Shown here: positions 61,543 through 64,000 of the stretch, one piece after another
Layout: each line of letters opens with the position of its first letter
How positions within the stretch are numbered: position 1 is the stretch's first letter
From: Chitinophaga rhizophila
GTDB taxonomy: Bacteria; Bacteroidota; Bacteroidia; Chitinophagales; Chitinophagaceae
Direction of reading: 5' to 3'
NCBI RefSeq assembly: GCF_019492185.1
Contig: NZ_JAICCF010000004.1
Location: 1,116,001 to 1,180,000, forward strand
Length of the DNA: 64,000 bases
Made by a program: the position numbers and the translations under genes
The notes under the pieces: generated by a model
Told to the model about the DNA's origin: nothing
What the model saw: the letters and a program-made list of their open reading frames with translations, nothing else
Database searches by the model: none

Positions 61543-64000
61543 TCAGGCAATACGTTTGGGGAAAGATGGTCTGTACTTCAGGTAGATAATCAGCAATACT
61601 GCGCCTGCAATGAGCAGCCATTCGTGAGGTTCAGGAACAGCGCCGTTATTATTAAGTGCAGCATTCTTCAGATTATCATTACTATCTTTGATGTTGAAGC
61701 GGTCATAGTCCTGCTGTGTTTCCAGTACAATCAGGCTTGACAGTGGCGTAACGATATGGGCCTTTCTTGCTTCCTCCACCAGTTCACTGGATGTGTCGCC
61801 ACCCGTAAGCAGATGCGGGCCCATTCCCTGCATAATATGGTTATAGGCAAATAAACGTTGCAGGTGATCAGGTGCAGTAGATGGCGCATAGCCATTATTA
61901 GCAGTAATGACCATATCGGCTGCTTCTATAACTACCTGCTGATCATTTTCGATGTTCACCGGAAACTGATATGTATCCAGCAGCGTTTTTAGTGCTGCAA
62001 GATCTCCCTGGTCGTAACGGAAGGTACGGCATTCTTTGAGCGTGCGGAGATACGGAGACAATTCACCCCCCAGGTTGAAAAGCATTACCGCATGCCGGTT
62101 TTCCATCCAGTTCTTCATATGTACTACAAAATCTGACGCTCCTATGTCACTGATACGGGGAGAAGCTTTGACGCTTTTGGTAATTACAAGCGCCGTTTCA
62201 GGGTCAGGCAATAGATGAAAGGGGAAAAAGCTGAAGCGCTGCGCAGCCAGTTGCTGAAAAATCGCTGACTGATTGCTGGCCGTCAGCTGATGGAAACTAT
62301 TGCCAGCATATACCCAAACAGGTTGTTGAGGCAGCATAGACAGAAGGGTACCCACTTCGTTACTGTGCCATGTCTGGTTAATATCGAGATAGACCGCCGT
62401 TACATTGGAAGCGCCCATTTCCCTACGGTAAGGCATTGCAGTGTACATCCTGCCTTCATTGCTGAATACCTGATGTTTCAGTCCTTCGTCGAGCAGTGAA
62501 AGCTGCCATTCTTCATTATATCTGCCATCATGGGACAAATTATTCCGGGATGTTTTACTAAATACAGGAGAAAAGTTCAGATCAGCAGGCGGTGTCTCAA
62601 AGCTGATGGATGTTTTTTCACGTGCACGACTAACAGAGGGACCATCAAAGTCAATGTTGCGGTATACCAGTTTACCATGTTCATAAGACAGCGGGGCGGT
62701 GATACCTAGTTTGAACTGTCTTTCTTCTCCACCTATCACGGGGAATACACGCACAGCAACCAGGTTGCCTTCACGCCAGTGTACAACGGAAGGGTCTCTG
62801 CGTTCATAGCCTACAATGGCAGTGTAAGCGCTATCAGCTTTACCCTTGGTAGTAAGGATGCCTTTCTCTTCACGGCCGTCTATCCAAAGGGAAAGCGACG
62901 ATACTACAGCGCCTTCTGGCAGGTGAAACTTATAGATAGCTTCCTGCTGACTGATCCGGCCGTCTCCGTCTTCATTTTTCACATTGATTATCTTCTCAGT
63001 GTAGGCAGTGCGTAAACGCGGCCATATATGCGTGAAGGTTTGTACATGTGTGGTGACAAGATCCTGGTCAGACCAGAGATGCACTTCATCATCAGCATGC
63101 TCGTTATCCATTGCATTCAGGAGCAATCCGCGGTCTTCCCAGGAGAGATCCGAAGTACCGGCAACGAAAGCGGCTATCATTACCAGGGGGTCGTGCATGA
63201 TCTGAAACCTGCTTATGCTGCTGCGTCTGCCAACAAAACGATCCTTTGAATCAGGTACAACGTAGGCAGCGTCACTGGTTAGTACCTGCTGGGTTATGGG
63301 ACCAGGAGACACCTTTTGCAGGACGTTCACCCACCCTGGTAATCCATTATCAGCATCTTTCTTATGATATATCTTATCTATTCCCACAACGTTTACACGC
63401 CAGATAAGTGTATAGACAATGGCTATCAGCATAGTAACGCCGATGCCGGAGAAGAAGGCGATGGTGAAGGCGCGACTACCGCCTTTATGCCTGTTATACA
63501 AACGAATAGTGTAAAGAAAAAATAAGTGCGGCAAGATGGCGTGCAGGGACAAACCGAAGAAAAAGAAGGCGAACATACCGATGATAGCCAACATGCCTAT
63601 ATAAATGGAGAGATAAAGAAATACACACAGGGATGCGCCCAATAGGAAAAACATACCCAGCCGCACGGGCAGGGGAAAAAACCGTTGGTAGGCAAATGCG
63701 GCACAATTGGCAGCGATGATAAAAAGGTACACAGAGAACCAGGTTACGGACTCAGGGAATACCTGTACAGACCTGTTCAGCGCAAATGCGCCTACCTGAA
63801 AAAGCAGCAGGAACAGTATGATGAGCGGTAGTCCACCTCTCCCTCTTTTCATACGGCCACTGAACAATAGTGCCAGGAAATAGACACAGGTTAGGAAGTG
63901 ATTTCCAAAAAACAAGTTCAGGTAATAACTGTCTTTTGCGAAGGGTGACAATTCGGGGATGAAGAATAATATGAGTGACAATGCAAGGAATGTAACACCC
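61543..64000 (-). CDS. XrtN-system VIT-domain protein (5' end outside window)
   Basis: At least 818 codons; the frame stays open to the end of the window and begins in the middle of a hydrophobic helix, so the start is beyond 64000. N-terminal half: several membrane helices (about the first 220 residues in the window). Then a VIT domain (VSSLSLWIDGREEKGILTTKG, SAYTAIVGYERRDPSVV, VRVFPVIGGEERQFKLGI) and a von Willebrand-like part. The C-terminus is a tripartite sorting signal: PEPHEW, a hydrophobic stretch (LLIAGAVLLIIYL) and a basic end (KYRPSFPKR). Presumably the substrate of the neighbouring exosortase. Confidence 0.85.
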   Translation of the reverse strand, partial: GVTFLALSLILFFIPELSPFAKDSYYLNLFFGNHFLTCVYFLALLFSGRMKRGRGGLPLIILFLLLFQVGAFALNRSVQVFPESVTWFSVYLFIIAANCAAFAYQRFFPLPVRLGMFFLLGASLCVFLYLSIYIGMLAIIGMFAFFFFGLSLHAILPHLFFLYTIRLYNRHKGGSRAFTIAFFSGIGVTMLIAIVYTLIWRVNVVGIDKIYHKKDADNGLPGWVNVLQKVSPGPITQQVLTSDAAYVVPDSKDRFVGRRSSISRFQIMHDPLVMIAAFVAGTSDLSWEDRGLLLNAMDNEHADDEVHLWSDQDLVTTHVQTFTHIWPRLRTAYTEKIINVKNEDGDGRISQQEAIYKFHLPEGAVVSSLSLWIDGREEKGILTTKGKADSAYTAIVGYERRDPSVVHWREGNLVAVRVFPVIGGEERQFKLGITAPLSYEHGKLVYRNIDFDGPSVSRAREKTSISFETPPADLNFSPVFSKTSRNNLSHDGRYNEEWQLSLLDEGLKHQVFSNEGRMYTAMPYRREMGASNVTAVYLDINQTWHSNEVGTLLSMLPQQPVWVYAGNSFHQLTASNQSAIFQQLAAQRFSFFPFHLLPDPETALVITKSVKASPRISDIGASDFVVHMKNWMENRHAVMLFNLGGELSPYLRTLKECRTFRYDQGDLAALKTLLDTYQFPVNIENDQQVVIEAADMVITANNGYAPSTAPDHLQRLFAYNHIMQGMGPHLLTGGDTSSELVEEARKAHIVTPLSSLIVLETQQDYDRFNIKDSNDNLKNAALNNNGAVPEPHEWLLIAGAVLLIIYLKYRPSFPKRIA

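Overview
The window looks like a Bacteroidota chromosome, most likely Chitinophagaceae (Chitinophaga-like). Evidence: a C-terminal sorting domain of the type IX secretion system (T9SS), a DUF4402-type exported protein, an exosortase N/VIT pair, a fused rhamnulose-phosphate aldolase/dehydrogenase, lipoproteins with short AC or GC lipoboxes, no Shine-Dalgarno pattern, and several exact TAnnTTTG -7 promoter elements, two of them with TTTG 21 bp upstream. The organism call is inference. I saw no rRNA, tRNA, CRISPR array, insertion sequence or integrase.

Layout. 1-9,268: the end of sbcC, a lipid A-type acyltransferase, a response regulator and a run of unrecognised genes. 9,269-11,938: three tandem phage-tail-collar (MdpB-like) genes and a formyltransferase-fold protein. 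11,941-16,734: a lasso peptide cluster. On the minus strand it runs HPr-kinase-like protein, B2 protease, cyclase, and an easily missed 42-residue precursor with predicted core GAGEAGFDFASEIST. On the plus strand it has the PqqD-like recognition protein B1 and a nucleotidyltransferase, followed by a dual-specificity phosphatase. 17,601-30,196: a five-gene plus-strand operon resembling a chaperone-usher assembly system: DUF4402 subunit, PapD-like chaperone, a ~2,650-residue repetitive adhesin with a T9SS sorting domain, a second small exported subunit, and an 880-residue usher-like outer-membrane protein.

30,197-39,515: a minus-strand L-rhamnose operon. RhaT imports rhamnose; RhaM, RhaI and a RhaB-like kinase convert it to rhamnulose-1-phosphate; an aldolase-dehydrogenase fusion yields DHAP and L-lactate; LutABC oxidises the lactate to pyruvate. 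39,608-48,117: a lipoprotein, a PAS histidine kinase, the remnant of a luciferase-like oxidoreductase, a PIF1-like helicase, an exported SAM-hydrolase-fold protein, a Cys-rich copper-binding bundle coupled to an HD hydrolase, and a toxin-antitoxin-like pair. 48,173-52,310: a GH51 arabinofuranosidase, a heptad-repeat protein (DTANFxx), an outer-membrane barrel and a lipoprotein. 52,574-55,767: a copper module (CopZ-like, CopA, and an AraC regulator fused to an HMA-like CxxC domain). 55,855-64,000: a lipoprotein, a hybrid histidine kinase, exosortase N, and its VIT-domain partner, which runs off the window.

The two most promising systems are the lasso cluster with its kinase, nucleotidyltransferase and hidden precursor, and the chaperone-usher-like locus, which combines a T9SS-targeted giant adhesin with an usher.
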